From the NCBI RefSeq assembly GCF_041052385.1, contig NZ_CP163439.1, positions 5,879,001 to 5,943,000 of the forward strand: a DNA stretch of 64,000 nucleotides, read 5' to 3'. Shown here piece after piece: positions 1-8,316 of the stretch (position 1 is the first letter of the stretch; each line of letters starts with the position of its first letter). Under the pieces are notes generated by a model. The model was not told the DNA's origin and searched no databases. It was given only the letters and a program-made list of their open reading frames with translations. This DNA comes from Streptomyces sp. R28 (GTDB taxonomy: Bacteria > Actinomycetota > Actinomycetes > Streptomycetales > Streptomycetaceae). A program made the translations under genes and the position numbers.

Positions 1-249
1 CGCGGTCCCCTCCGGCACGCCGAACGAGTCCGCCAGTTCGGGGGGTGCGGCGACCTCCCGGTAGCGCGCATGGAAGACGAGGTCCCGCACCTGAAGGCCG
101 GTCTCGTGCTCTGTGGCCCCGGTCGCGGCCCGCGTGGCGAGCGGGCGGCGGGCCCGGTCCTTCTCCCACTGGTGCCGGTGGTTGTCGCGGAGCATCGGCG
201 TGCGGGGGTGTCGCAGGTCGTCCGCGATCACTTCGTACGCCTTTGGCAC
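1..249 (-). pseudogene. GntR/UTRA-family regulator lacking its DNA-binding domain (partial)
   Basis: Reading leftwards from a GTG at 249, the frame is open to the window edge (83 codons seen). It begins MPKAYEVIADDLR, the opening of a GntR-type winged helix, but then goes straight to residues that normally follow that domain (LRDNHRHQWEKDRARRP) and into the start of a UTRA ligand-binding fold (DLVFHARYREV, then ELADSFGVPEGT). The central part of the winged helix, roughly 50 residues in family members, is absent. Relatives regulate transfer genes of actinomycete integrative plasmids and phages. I infer an in-frame deletion, so it probably no longer binds DNA by itself. It could still be an expressed ligand-binding protein. 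The family call rests on motif memory. Confidence 0.5.
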
Positions 250-366
250 ACGATCAGCGTACGACTCCTCAAGAGGCCTCGCCGGGCCGGGCGGGCCAGG
301 CATGCCGTGCGGGCGGCAGTCGGCGCCGCGCACATGAGCCGTGCGTGAGCCGCGCACATGAGAAAG

Positions 367-406
367 GCCCGATCGCTGGCGACGGGGGATGCACCAGCGA
401 TCGGGC
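367..406 (-). terminator. 13-bp perfect stem-loop downstream of the WD40 gene
   Basis: GCCCGATCGCTGG at 367-379 pairs perfectly with CCAGCGATCGGGC at 394-406 around a 14-nt loop. On the minus strand it is followed by CTTTCTC. It lies 175 bp after the stop of the leftward WD40 gene, so it probably ends that transcript. The rest of 250-580 shows no convincing gene. Confidence 0.6.
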
Positions 407-580
407 TGAGCCCCACAGTAACAAGGCTGTCTGCCTCGCGGGAGCCGCCCGATCGGCTGCGGCGCCGGGTTGTGATTGGGATCACGGAAACCGCTGTCCG
501 CCGAACCCCTCTCATGCCACTTGCGTCTCCGGCCCGTCACTGAGCGCATGGAGCCACGGGGTGCACGGATTGCCGAGGGC

Positions 581-3500
581 TCACCGAGGGGGTGCCGAGG
601 ACTCACCGCGTGCTCGCTGCTCCCCCGTGCACGGCGGCTCGTACGACAGCCGAGGCAGGTACTCATGCCATTTCTCCCGCGTCAGCACGCCCTGCGTGCT
701 CGAACAGACGCGGCGGATCGCCTGGTCGACGTCCAGGTTCCACAGCCGGATGGTGTCGGTGCCGCTGGAGACGCCGAGCATGTGGCTCTTCGGGCTGAAC
801 GACAGGAAGTTTCCCGTCCTGGCGTTGGGGCTCATCGCCTGGCCGATGGCGGAGGCGGCGGCCGGGTTGGTGACGTTCCACAGCCGCACCGTGTTGTCGT
901 TGCCGCCGCTGGCCAGGTAGCGCCCGCCCTCACTGAACGTCAGGGAGACGACCGCTTCGGTGTGGCCGGTGAGCGGGGCGCCGTGCGAGGTCGCCTCGTG
1001 CGGGTCGGTGACGTCCCAGAGCCGCACGGTGTCGTCGTCCCCGCCGCTGGCCAGCGTATGGCTGTCCGGACTGTAGGCGAGCGCGTTGACGGGCCCGGTG
1101 TGACCGGTGAGCGGGGCGCCGAGCAGGGTGGGACGGCGGGGGTCGGTCACCTTCCACAGCCGGATGGTGGCGTCCGCGCTGCCGCTGGCCAGGGTGCGGC
1201 CGTCCGGGCTGAAGGTGAGGGAGTTGATGTAGCCGGTGTGCCCGGTGATGGGCGGGCCGAGCGGCACGACATGGGCGGGGTCGCTGACGTTCCACAGCCG
1301 GATGGTGCGGTCGTCCCAGGCGGTGGCCAGCGTGCGCCCGTCCGGGCTGTACGCCAGCGCGTCGGGGCCCATGAACCGGGTGCGCAGCAGGATGGGGGAG
1401 TCGTAGGAGACCGGATGCGCCGGGTCGCTGACGTTCCACAGGCGCACGCTCTGCTCGCCCGTCGTCACCGCGAGCGTGTGGCCGTCGGGGGAGAACACCT
1501 GGGAGCGCTGGCCGGTGTCCCCGGGCAGGAACGGCTTGCTCAGCGCCACCGGCCGGGCGGGGTCCCGTACGTCCCACAGCCGGATCTTTCCGTCGCGCGC
1601 GGCCGTGGCGAGCACCTTGCCGTCCGGGCGGAACGCCCCGTTGCCGCCGATCATGTCCGACGTCGGGATCGACCACAGCCGGACCTTGCCGTCGCCGCTG
1701 CCCGTGGCGAGCGTACGGCCGTCGGGGCCGAACCCGAGCGCGTACATCTCCCCGCTGGCGCCCGCGAGGGGCTCGCCGACCTGCGAGGCGTACGCCGGAT
1801 CCCTGACGTTCCACAGGCTCGCCGTACTGTCGGCGCTGGCGGCGGCGAGCATGGTGCCGGCGGGGTTGAAGGCCACCGACCAGATGGGGCCGGTGTGCCC
1901 GGTGAGCGGGGCGCCGAGCTGGGTGCCGTGGCGGGGATCGGAGACGTCCCACAGCCGGATCGTGTCGTCCGAGCTGCCGCTGGCGAGGGTGCGGCCGTCC
2001 GGGCTGAAGGCGACGGAGTGCACCAGGGCGGTGTGTCCGGTCAGCTCGGAGAGTTCCTTCGGCCGACCCCGGTCGGCCACGTCCCACAGCCGGATGGTCT
2101 CGTCGTCACCCCCGGCCGCCAGCGTCCTGCCGTTGGGGCTGAACGCCACCGACCGCACGGCGGCTTCGGCACCCTTCAGCGTGGCCAGCGCCTTGGGCCG
2201 CTCGGGGTCGGCCACGTCCCACAACCGCACCGTGCGGTCCTCGCTGACGGAGGCCAGCGTACGGCCGTCCGGGCTGAAGGCGACCAGGTAGATCGTGCCG
2301 TCGTGTCCGGTCAGGGGCGCGGCGAGGGGACGCGGCCGGCTCGGGTCCCGTACGTCCCACAGCCGGACCGTGCCGTCGTCCGAGGCGCTCGCGAGGGTGT
2401 GGCCGTCCGGGCTGAAGACCGCGCTGCTCACCCAGCTCTTGTGCCCGGTCAGCGGCTTGCCCAGGGGCCCCGGCCGCGCCGGGTCCGCGACGTCCCACAG
2501 GCGTACGGTCCGGTCGTAGCTGGCGGTGGCCAGGAGCCGTCCGTTCGGGCTGAAGCTGGTGAGGTAGACGGCGCCGGTGTGGCCGCGCAGGGGCGTGGCC
2601 AGCGGGGCGTTCACGATCGAGATCAGCCGGCTGTTGGTGTCCTCGTCGTCCGGGCGCAGCCGGTGTGCGACCAGGTCGAGCTGGGCGGACAGCGACGGGT
2701 CCGAGTACTGGAAGCGGTCGGCCTCGGCGAGCACCTGCGCGAACACGGCGTCGTCCCGCTGCTGCCAGGCGACCACCGCGGCACCGACGGCCAGCATCGC
2801 CAGCGCGACCAGCGCCGCGACCGCGCTGCGCATGATCCAGACCGTGCGCCTGCGCAGCCGGACCGCGGCGGCCAGGAACTCCACCGCGCTCCGGGTCAGG
2901 AAGGTGTCCCCGGCCGACCGCGCCCAGCTGCGGGCCTGCCCCAGCCGGGAGCCCCGGTAGAGCAGCGACGAGTCACGCCCCGACTCCTCCCAGGCCCGGC
3001 CGTCCTCCTCCAGCCGCTGGCGCAGCAGGTTGCCCTGCCGGTCCTCGTCGATCCAGTCGCGCAGCCGCGGCCAGGCATGGAGCAGCGCCTCGTGCGTGAT
3101 CTCCACGGTCTCCGCGTCCAGCGTCACCAACCGGGCCCGCACGAGTGCCTCGAGCGACTCCTCCGTCTTGCCCGGATCCGTCGACTCCGCCGCCAGCTGC
3201 CGCCGCGTCCCGCGCCGCCGGGTGGCCTGTGTGTCCTCGCTCAGCCGTACCAGCCTGAGCAGGAGCAGCCGGGCGGCCGTACGCGCCGCCGGATCGAGCC
3301 CGGACCAGGCACGCTCGGCGGTAGCCGCGACGGCCCCCTGAATCCCCCCGGCCGCGCGATACCCGGCCAGCGTCAGCCGCCCCGCCTTCCGCCGCTGCCA
3401 GGTCGCGAGCAGCGCGTGCGACAGCAACGGCAACACCCCCGCGTGATGCGTCCCCCGCGGCCCGTCCGCACTCACCTCCCGCACGATCAGCTCCGCCAGC

Positions 3501-4717
3501 CCCGGCTCCAACTCCAGCCCCACGGCCTTGGCCGGCCCGGTCACCGCCTCCCGCAACTCCGCGGTGGTGAGCGGCCCGAGCACCATGTGCCGGTGCTGCA
3601 GCGCGTCGGCCAGCTCCGGGTGTCCCAGGCACTGCTCGTAGAAGTCGGCGCGTATACCGAGGACGACGAGCACGGGGGCCGGGCCGCCGGGTTCCACGGG
3701 CGTGCAGGCGGCGTGCAGGAGCTGGATGAAGGTACGGCGGTCCGCTGCGTCGGGGCAGAGGGTGAAGGTCTCCTCGAACTGGTCGACGATGAGGACGGCA
3801 GGGGTGGGGGCGCCGGAAGGGCCGGGGACGGCGGCGGAGCCTACGCGCCGGGCCCAGGCGAGGACGGCGTCCCGCGTGGCCTGCGCGAAGTCCGTGCGGG
3901 CCGCTCGGCCGCCGGCCCCCTCCACCTCCGCCAGCCCGACGCTTCCTTCTTCTCCTGCTTCGCCTTCTGCTCCTCCTTCGACCCCCTCGTGGGAAGAGAC
4001 AACGTCCGCGAGTTCCGGAATACGGCGGGTCAGCTCGGCGAGCGGATCGGCGCCCGGCACGAGCTGCGCCACCGTGCTCGACCGGCCACTCTCACCGCTC
4101 AGCGCACCGTTCTGCAGGGCAGGCACCAGGCCGGCGTTCAGCAGGGAGGACTTACCGGCGCCCGAGGCACCGACGAGCATCACGAGACCGCCCGTCTTCC
4201 CCGCCGCGCGCAGCTGGGCCACCAGGGAATCCGTACTCCGCTCCCGGCCGAAGAACCACCCGGCGTCCTGCTGCCGGTACGAGGCCAGCCCCCGATACGG
4301 ACACACCGCGCCGGAAACCGCGGGAGCCTCGACCGGAGTCTGCTCCTCCTCTTCCCCGGCGGTCGCACGCTCCCACAGCCGCTGCCACTGGCCCAGGTCG
4401 TACAGCCCGGCGGACACGGGGACCGGCCGGGCGCGCCGAGCCTGAGGGATCAGGACATGCAGAACGGCTTGCAGGGCGGCGAACTGGGCAGGCACGTTCT
4501 TGGCGCGGCGCCAGTCACTGATCCGCTGGGCGGACACCCGTACGGGCCGCCCGCGCTCATCGACCCGCTGAAGTCGGACGACCGCCTCGGCCACGCTCTT
4601 CAGCGGAGGATTCCCGGCCTCCTTGTAGAGCAGCGCGAGTCGTTCCGCGAAGGCTGTGCGCGCCCATGCATGGGAACTCAAGGGCTCCACTGCCTTACCT
4701 CCGCCGCGCCTGGACAT
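581..4717 (-). CDS. nSTAND NTPase with transmembrane segment and 14 WD40 repeats
   Basis: A 1378-residue protein in four parts. Residues 1 to about 100 form an HTH-like helical domain (VSAQRISDWRRAKNVP). A STAND-class NTPase follows, with FFGRERSTDSL, Walker A GASGAGKSS near residue 180 and Walker B VLIVDQFEE. A single membrane helix (AVAALVALAMLAVGAAVVAW) comes next. The C-terminal half carries 14 WD repeats, each ending in a variant of VRLWDVxDP. STAND proteins are ligand-triggered switches in which the beta-propeller senses or scaffolds a partner; the specific job here is unknown. I chose the ATG at 4717 because the family-like sequence starts there. An upstream in-frame ATG at 4795 would add 26 residues of atypical composition. 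No strong Shine-Dalgarno is visible. It stands alone in an accessory-looking region. Confidence 0.85.
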   Translation of the reverse strand: MSRRGGGKAVEPLSSHAWARTAFAERLALLYKEAGNPPLKSVAEAVVRLQRVDERGRPVRVSAQRISDWRRAKNVPAQFAALQAVLHVLIPQARRARPVPVSAGLYDLGQWQRLWERATAGEEEEQTPVEAPAVSGAVCPYRGLASYRQQDAGWFFGRERSTDSLVAQLRAAGKTGGLVMLVGASGAGKSSLLNAGLVPALQNGALSGESGRSSTVAQLVPGADPLAELTRRIPELADVVSSHEGVEGGAEGEAGEEGSVGLAEVEGAGGRAARTDFAQATRDAVLAWARRVGSAAVPGPSGAPTPAVLIVDQFEETFTLCPDAADRRTFIQLLHAACTPVEPGGPAPVLVVLGIRADFYEQCLGHPELADALQHRHMVLGPLTTAELREAVTGPAKAVGLELEPGLAELIVREVSADGPRGTHHAGVLPLLSHALLATWQRRKAGRLTLAGYRAAGGIQGAVAATAERAWSGLDPAARTAARLLLLRLVRLSEDTQATRRRGTRRQLAAESTDPGKTEESLEALVRARLVTLDAETVEITHEALLHAWPRLRDWIDEDRQGNLLRQRLEEDGRAWEESGRDSSLLYRGSRLGQARSWARSAGDTFLTRSAVEFLAAAVRLRRRTVWIMRSAVAALVALAMLAVGAAVVAWQQRDDAVFAQVLAEADRFQYSDPSLSAQLDLVAHRLRPDDEDTNSRLISIVNAPLATPLRGHTGAVYLTSFSPNGRLLATASYDRTVRLWDVADPARPGPLGKPLTGHKSWVSSAVFSPDGHTLASASDDGTVRLWDVRDPSRPRPLAAPLTGHDGTIYLVAFSPDGRTLASVSEDRTVRLWDVADPERPKALATLKGAEAAVRSVAFSPNGRTLAAGGDDETIRLWDVADRGRPKELSELTGHTALVHSVAFSPDGRTLASGSSDDTIRLWDVSDPRHGTQLGAPLTGHTGPIWSVAFNPAGTMLAAASADSTASLWNVRDPAYASQVGEPLAGASGEMYALGFGPDGRTLATGSGDGKVRLWSIPTSDMIGGNGAFRPDGKVLATAARDGKIRLWDVRDPARPVALSKPFLPGDTGQRSQVFSPDGHTLAVTTGEQSVRLWNVSDPAHPVSYDSPILLRTRFMGPDALAYSPDGRTLATAWDDRTIRLWNVSDPAHVVPLGPPITGHTGYINSLTFSPDGRTLASGSADATIRLWKVTDPRRPTLLGAPLTGHTGPVNALAYSPDSHTLASGGDDDTVRLWDVTDPHEATSHGAPLTGHTEAVVSLTFSEGGRYLASGGNDNTVRLWNVTNPAAASAIGQAMSPNARTGNFLSFSPKSHMLGVSSGTDTIRLWNLDVDQAIRRVCSSTQGVLTREKWHEYLPRLSYEPPCTGEQRARGESSAPPR

Positions 4718-4881
4718 CCGGACCGGAAAACTCACTTTATACGGCTGACCTGCGGTAAAGGCGGTGTCCGGAGACCGGACGCTCCTCTCCGGCACCCTCG
4801 ACTGGCAGGATCACGACGCAAATGCGCATCTTCGCGCGTCGCTCAGGCAGGCCACCAGCCCAGAGCTCGGAGAGACCACTC

Positions 4882-4992
4882 ATGGCGCCGCACGTTCTCG
4901 GTCACTTTCGGCAGGAGCCGCTTCCGTCGGATCTCCTCCCACAGGACCTACGAACGCCGCGCGCCGCCCTCGTCCTGCTCGATCCGCACTGA
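4882..4992 (+). CDS. possible 36-residue ORF with a good ribosome-binding site
   Basis: ATG at 4882 is preceded by GGAGAG at a suitable 7-nt spacing, and the frame reads MAPHVLGHFRQEPLPSDLLP and on to a TGA at 4990. The 'LPSDLLPQDL' stretch recalls the C-terminal end of PaaX-type regulators, so this may be a remnant. It lies in a 470-bp gap (4718-5188) that otherwise holds only a terminator. I cannot tell a tiny gene from chance. Confidence 0.2.
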   Translation: MAPHVLGHFRQEPLPSDLLPQDLRTPRAALVLLDPH

Positions 4993-5039
4993 CCCGCCGC
5001 CCACCGACACGGCAGGCCCCGGATCGACACCACCCCCGT

Positions 5040-5083
5040 TGTCCGGCACCGGTCCCCACGAGGGGAGGGACCGGTGCCGGACA
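5040..5083 (-). terminator. 17-bp perfect hairpin after the substrate-binding-protein gene
   Basis: TGTCCGGCACCGGTCCC at 5040-5056 pairs without mismatch with 5067-5083, leaving a 10-nt loop. It lies 105 bp beyond the stop of the leftward gene at 5189. The sequence past it on the minus strand is G-rich, not T-rich, as is usual for Streptomyces terminators. Confidence 0.7.
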
Positions 5084-5188
5084 ACGTGGTATCCGTGACA
5101 CCCGCCCAGGACCGGTCCCGTGCCGATGCCGGGAGCCGCTCACAGGGCGTCGATCACGGTCCGCCGGACGTGCAGGACCAGTGCTCTC

Positions 5189-6301
5189 TCAGCCGGCGTG
5201 AAGGATCCGGAAGCGATCGGGTTCCGCCGGATCCCGATCAACGACTTGGACGGGCGCCCAAGCCCATTGCCAAACGCTGATGCCCGGCGTTCGGGAGAAC
5301 TGGATCTGTCCGCGGGTGCCTTCGACCGCGACACGGGGCCAGGATTCGGCAGTGCGCGCCCGGTCCGCGCCGTGAGAACGCAGCACATCGGCCAGGACGG
5401 CGACCGTGTCGTAGCCCTCGAAGGCGACGAAGGACGGCGCCTCGGCCAGCTGCTCGCGCAGGGCCGCCTCGACTCGCGCGCCGAGCGGGGTGAGGCGCTC
5501 GGGGAGGTAGCGCAGGAACGGGATCGCGGCGCTGTCGTCGCCCAGCAACGTCGCCCATTCGGCGAACTCCGGTTGCCCGGCCGGAGCACCGACAAGGATC
5601 TCGGCGAGGCGCCGGTCGCCGCGGACGGACCTGACGATCGGCACCGCCGGATCCGGGTGGCCGACCAGAAGAAGGAGGGCTGTCGCGCCACTGTCGACGA
5701 GCGCGTCGCACACGGCCGCGGGGGCGAGCGCGCTCACGTCGAGTTCGGTGACGGTGCCGCCGCGTGGAGCGAGGTGCTCCCGAAGGATGCGGGCCCCTGA
5801 CGCCCAATAGACGCTCGGGAGGGTTGCTACGGCGATTCGACTGTGGCCCGCGCCGAGGAGGAAGTCCGCGTAGACCTGCCAGCCGCGCGACTGCGGCGGG
5901 GAGAGACGCGCGACCCATTGTGTTGGCTGTTCGGTGAGTGCGTCGAGAACCGCTGACGAGCAGAGGAACGGCAGGCCGAGGGCGTCGGCCCTGGAGGCAG
6001 CGGCGCGAGCGACGACGCTGTGATACTCCCCCGCCAAGGCAGCCACGCCCAGGCGAGCCAATTCGTCCACGGCCGCCGTGGCCCTCCGTGGATCAGCCGC
6101 GGTGTCTCGGACCACCAGCTCGAGTGGTCTTCCGACGATCCCGCCGGCGTCATTGACTTCGCGAACAGCCAGCTCGAGTCCAGCGAGCAAGTGCCGGCCT
6201 GCCTCGACCCAGCCAGGCCGAGTCAGCGGAACGAGAACGCCGATCCGGACGGATGACTCGTCGGTCCGCTGCGCTCCAGGTGGCGAGGATGGCGTATTCA
6301 T
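5189..6301 (-). CDS. branched-chain-amino-acid-type substrate-binding protein, no signal peptide
   Basis: 370 residues with the Peripla_BP_6 / LivJ fold: RIGVLVPLTRPGW at the start of the first lobe, then ELAVREVNDAGGIVGRPLELV, the classic opening of branched-chain amino acid receptors. These proteins normally carry a signal peptide or lipobox, but here the mature fold begins about 19 residues from the ATG with no hydrophobic leader, so the product should stay in the cytoplasm. As I recall, the closest relatives in Streptomyces are C-terminal sensor modules of Ser/Thr kinase fusions; no kinase is next to it here. The start has GGGGGAAC upstream, and its ATG overlaps the stop of an upstream micro-ORF (ATGA). 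No permease or ATPase genes are nearby. Confidence 0.85.
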   Translation of the reverse strand: MNTPSSPPGAQRTDESSVRIGVLVPLTRPGWVEAGRHLLAGLELAVREVNDAGGIVGRPLELVVRDTAADPRRATAAVDELARLGVAALAGEYHSVVARAAASRADALGLPFLCSSAVLDALTEQPTQWVARLSPPQSRGWQVYADFLLGAGHSRIAVATLPSVYWASGARILREHLAPRGGTVTELDVSALAPAAVCDALVDSGATALLLLVGHPDPAVPIVRSVRGDRRLAEILVGAPAGQPEFAEWATLLGDDSAAIPFLRYLPERLTPLGARVEAALREQLAEAPSFVAFEGYDTVAVLADVLRSHGADRARTAESWPRVAVEGTRGQIQFSRTPGISVWQWAWAPVQVVDRDPAEPDRFRILHAG

Positions 6302-6468
6302 ACGTGGGGTTCCCCCGTCGGATGCTCCGGTTGCGGTTCGCCCGGATCGCAGAGTGGCAAGGCCCGCGAGTACGGGTCCGTCTCATCTCGCCGTGGCGGG
6401 CGCACCTGGGTGACCATGCCGGACATTGCATCCAGCACCATCGCCACCAGGCAACCGGTTATCCACAC
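6298..6468 (-). CDS. 56-residue one-helix micro-protein overlapping the receptor gene
   Basis: A GTG at 6468 opens a frame beginning VWITGCLVAMVLDAMSGMV, a credible membrane helix, followed by a charged, proline-rich tail (RPPRRDETDPYSRALPLC). Its TGA overlaps the ATG of the substrate-binding protein as ATGA, the usual arrangement for translational coupling. The frame is closed by a TAG just upstream near 6500, so this is either a genuine small gene or the tail of a broken larger one. No clear Shine-Dalgarno precedes the GTG. Support comes from the overlap, the helix and codon use, not from homology. Confidence 0.4.
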   Translation of the reverse strand: MWITGCLVAMVLDAMSGMVTQVRPPRRDETDPYSRALPLCDPGEPQPEHPTGEPHV

Positions 6469-6658
6469 GGCCCGCCCGGCGTCCTCGGCCGTCTACGGGC
6501 TCGCTCCGCGAACGGGGCCGAACCCCTCTCCTCCCTGGGCGACGGCGGCTCGGTGTGGAGGTCGCCGACCTGATTGCCGACATCCCGGCCTGCTCCTCAT
6601 CGCCGAACGCGCGACCCTACTGTGCTGACCTGCGGCCATGACACCTGAACAACGAGGT

Positions 6659-6696
6659 GGGACCGCGCCCCGGGCGAAGCCCCTGAGCGCGGTCCC
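6659..6696 (+). terminator. stem-loop followed by TTTC
   Basis: GGGACCGCGC at 6659-6668 pairs with GCGCGGTCCC at 6687-6696 around an 18-nt loop, then TTTCGTCG on the plus strand. No plus-strand gene ends just before it, so it may be a relic of the former element. The gap from 6469 to 6992 otherwise holds only the recombinase-like relic. Confidence 0.45.
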
Positions 6697-6729
6697 TTTC
6701 GTCGTACCGGCGAGGCCCCCCGGAGGAGC

Positions 6730-6843
6730 ATGATCCATCCCGGCACAGCCGTGACCGAGGAGATCTACCGCAAGCAGATCCGACCCAGCAAAACTACGCA
6801 TCACAGGATGAAACAACGGGAGAAAACGACCTCTCAGCCGTAA
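6730..6843 (+). pseudogene. C-terminal relic of a tyrosine recombinase (integrase)
   Basis: The 37-codon frame starts MIHPGTAVTEEIYRKQIRP. The stretch 'TxVTEEIYRKQIRP' resembles the end of actinomycete tyrosine recombinases, where the catalytic Tyr sits in a TTxxYRHxIRPVI context. After RP the similarity stops and the frame runs 18 more codons to a TAA, as expected after a frameshift or deletion. Nothing upstream encodes the rest of an integrase. Together with the tRNA-Pro gene 1.4 kb away it suggests a decayed integrated element. A chance match over about 17 residues cannot be excluded without a search. Confidence 0.4.
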
Positions 6844-6992
6844 GCCGCCCCGGCCACCCCGAGGAGGTGGTGTGTCACCGTGCCGCTGCCCCCTCGTCCG
6901 GCCGCCGTGCTGCTCTCGCTGGGGACGTCGGGCCGCCGTTTTCCGACCCCCGTGGCGGGAGGACGGCCCGGCCTTTTCCGGTGGCCGCCCGG

Positions 6993-7616
6993 TCAGTACA
7001 GCTTGTCGACGGCCGTGCTCGTGGTCTTCTTGAAGGCGGCCACGGGCGCGTTCTGGAAGTCGCCCATCTGTCCCCACTGCACGACGGTGACGGTCCTGCC
7101 GTCCCGCCCGACTGACAGCAGGGCGATGTCGGTGGCGCCCCAGGACGTCTCGGTGTGCAGGCCGCGGACGCGGGCGCCCTCCTCGACCGGCAGCTTGCCG
7201 TAGTCCCGGCCCTCGGCCTCGACGTCGGGCGAGGACTTCTCGATGCGGTCGGCGCAGGTGCGGATCAGGTCGTCGTAGTGCTTCGCCAGGGCCTTGGCCT
7301 GGGCGGCTGTGCCCGTCACGACGGTCAACTGCACGGCGCTGGTGTCCAGGTCGGTCCGGAACTCCCGGTGCCGGTAGTCGTAGTCGAGCACGCCCTCCGT
7401 GCTCACGCACATGCCGAGTTCCTCCGGGAACCCCTCGGTGACCGGCCCGGCGGTCCAGGACGACGTCGGGTGCGGCGGCAGCTGGGACGCCGACAGGAAC
7501 TTGGGCGCGGCGGCCTTCGGCGCGGCGCCGGCGGCCGGTGCCATGAGGACCGTGCCCGCCGCGAGGGCGGCGACGGTGAGAGCGGTTAGAGCGCTCGTTC
7601 GGATGCGCATGGACAT
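6993..7616 (-). CDS. secreted protein, sensor-domain (PknH-like) type
   Basis: 207 residues. The N-terminus is a textbook Sec signal peptide: MRIRTSALTALTV, a hydrophobic core, and a probable cut after AAGA before APKAA. The mature part has three Cys (MCVSTEG, TCADRI and the signal-proximal region aside) and features of the extracellular 'sensor domain' family related to the PknH ectodomain: paired Cys, FRTDLDTSAVQLTVV, and a C-terminal strand TVTVVQWGQMGDF. The function of this family is not defined. The ATG at 7616 is chosen because GGGGGAAC sits just upstream; the frame extends further but is not protein-like. It lies between the element relics and tRNA-Pro. Confidence 0.65.
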   Translation of the reverse strand: MSMRIRTSALTALTVAALAAGTVLMAPAAGAAPKAAAPKFLSASQLPPHPTSSWTAGPVTEGFPEELGMCVSTEGVLDYDYRHREFRTDLDTSAVQLTVVTGTAAQAKALAKHYDDLIRTCADRIEKSSPDVEAEGRDYGKLPVEEGARVRGLHTETSWGATDIALLSVGRDGRTVTVVQWGQMGDFQNAPVAAFKKTTSTAVDKLY

Positions 7617-8156
7617 GGGTGTTCCCCCGTGGATGAATGCGTGGACGTGGATGCCGCGGCGAGGCCGGCTGGTCGGCCCGAGCCTGGTCGGTGCGGCACC
7701 AAGAGCATCAACGGTCACAGCGGCCGGGCGCAACAGCCAACGCCCGATCGAACACGGTGGAACCATCCCAGCCCCTCTGACGTGCAGGTACATGGGGTGC
7801 CTGGGATACCGTCCCGGGCCGGGTGCGGTCGTACGAGAACAGGGAGACTCCTACTGAGACGACCTCTGAGCATCGTCACCCATTCCAGACTGCTTCCCCG
7901 ACTGGCAGTGGCGATCGGCAAAAGAGGCGCTGTGCCGGACTTGGAGGAAAGCCTCGGCCGCATTGAGGAGCTGCCCCCAAGCCCGTCCCCCTCGGCGCAG
8001 ATCAGTGCCTCGATACCGGGGTGAATACGTGAGGCGCCTTGGTCGTCAGACATGGCCCGCCCGGTTCTTTTGACGTGCTGGTGTTGGAGCTCTGTCCAAC
8101 GGCATCGGCGCTTGGTGGCTTCAGAGAAGCTGTTGCGTTCCGCCAAACGGGAACGA
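7617..8156. other. 540-bp gap with no convincing gene
   Basis: Frames on both strands here are short or have atypical composition. It separates the secreted-protein gene from tRNA-Pro. If an element once inserted at this tRNA, its end should lie here, but I found no second copy of the tRNA 3' end inside the window. Confidence 0.5.
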
Positions 8157-8195
8157 GTCAGGGGCCCGACCCGCTATGCGGATCAGGCCCCTGAC
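8157..8195 (-). terminator. terminator of tRNA-Pro
   Basis: GTCAGGGGCC at 8157-8166 pairs with GGCCCCTGAC at 8186-8195, with a small nested CCGC/GCGG helix in the loop. It starts 15 nt past the tRNA 3' end on the minus strand. Confidence 0.7.
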
Positions 8196-8209
8196 CTGGT
8201 ACTTCACTG

Positions 8210-8283
8210 TCGGGGTGGCGGGATTTGAACCCACGACCTCTTCGTCCCGAACGAAGCGCGCTGCCAAGCTGCGCTACACCCCG
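8210..8283 (-). tRNA. tRNA-Pro (anticodon CGG)
   Basis: The minus strand gives a 74-nt cloverleaf: acceptor CGGGGTG pairing with CACCCCG plus discriminator A, a D arm with AGCGCAGCTTGGCAGCGC, an anticodon loop TTCGGGA (anticodon CGG, read CCG codons) on a CTTCG/CGAAG stem, and a T arm GTGGGTTCAAATCCCGC. No CCA is encoded. tRNA-Pro genes are common integration sites in Streptomyces; the 3' end points left, towards the accessory region. Confidence 0.95.
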
Positions 8284-8316
8284 ATGTCACTGCTTGTCGC
8301 GGCGACGACGTTTACT

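Noticed and set aside
476..5098. Very long plus-strand open frame (1540 codons) opposite the WD40 gene
   Set aside because: It mirrors the repeats of the WD40 gene, has no domain and arises from high GC at third codon positions on the other strand.
6659..8283. Direct repeat of the tRNA-Pro 3' end as an attachment site
   Set aside because: I looked for a second copy of the tRNA 3' end sequence in the left 8 kb and found none; it may lie outside the window.
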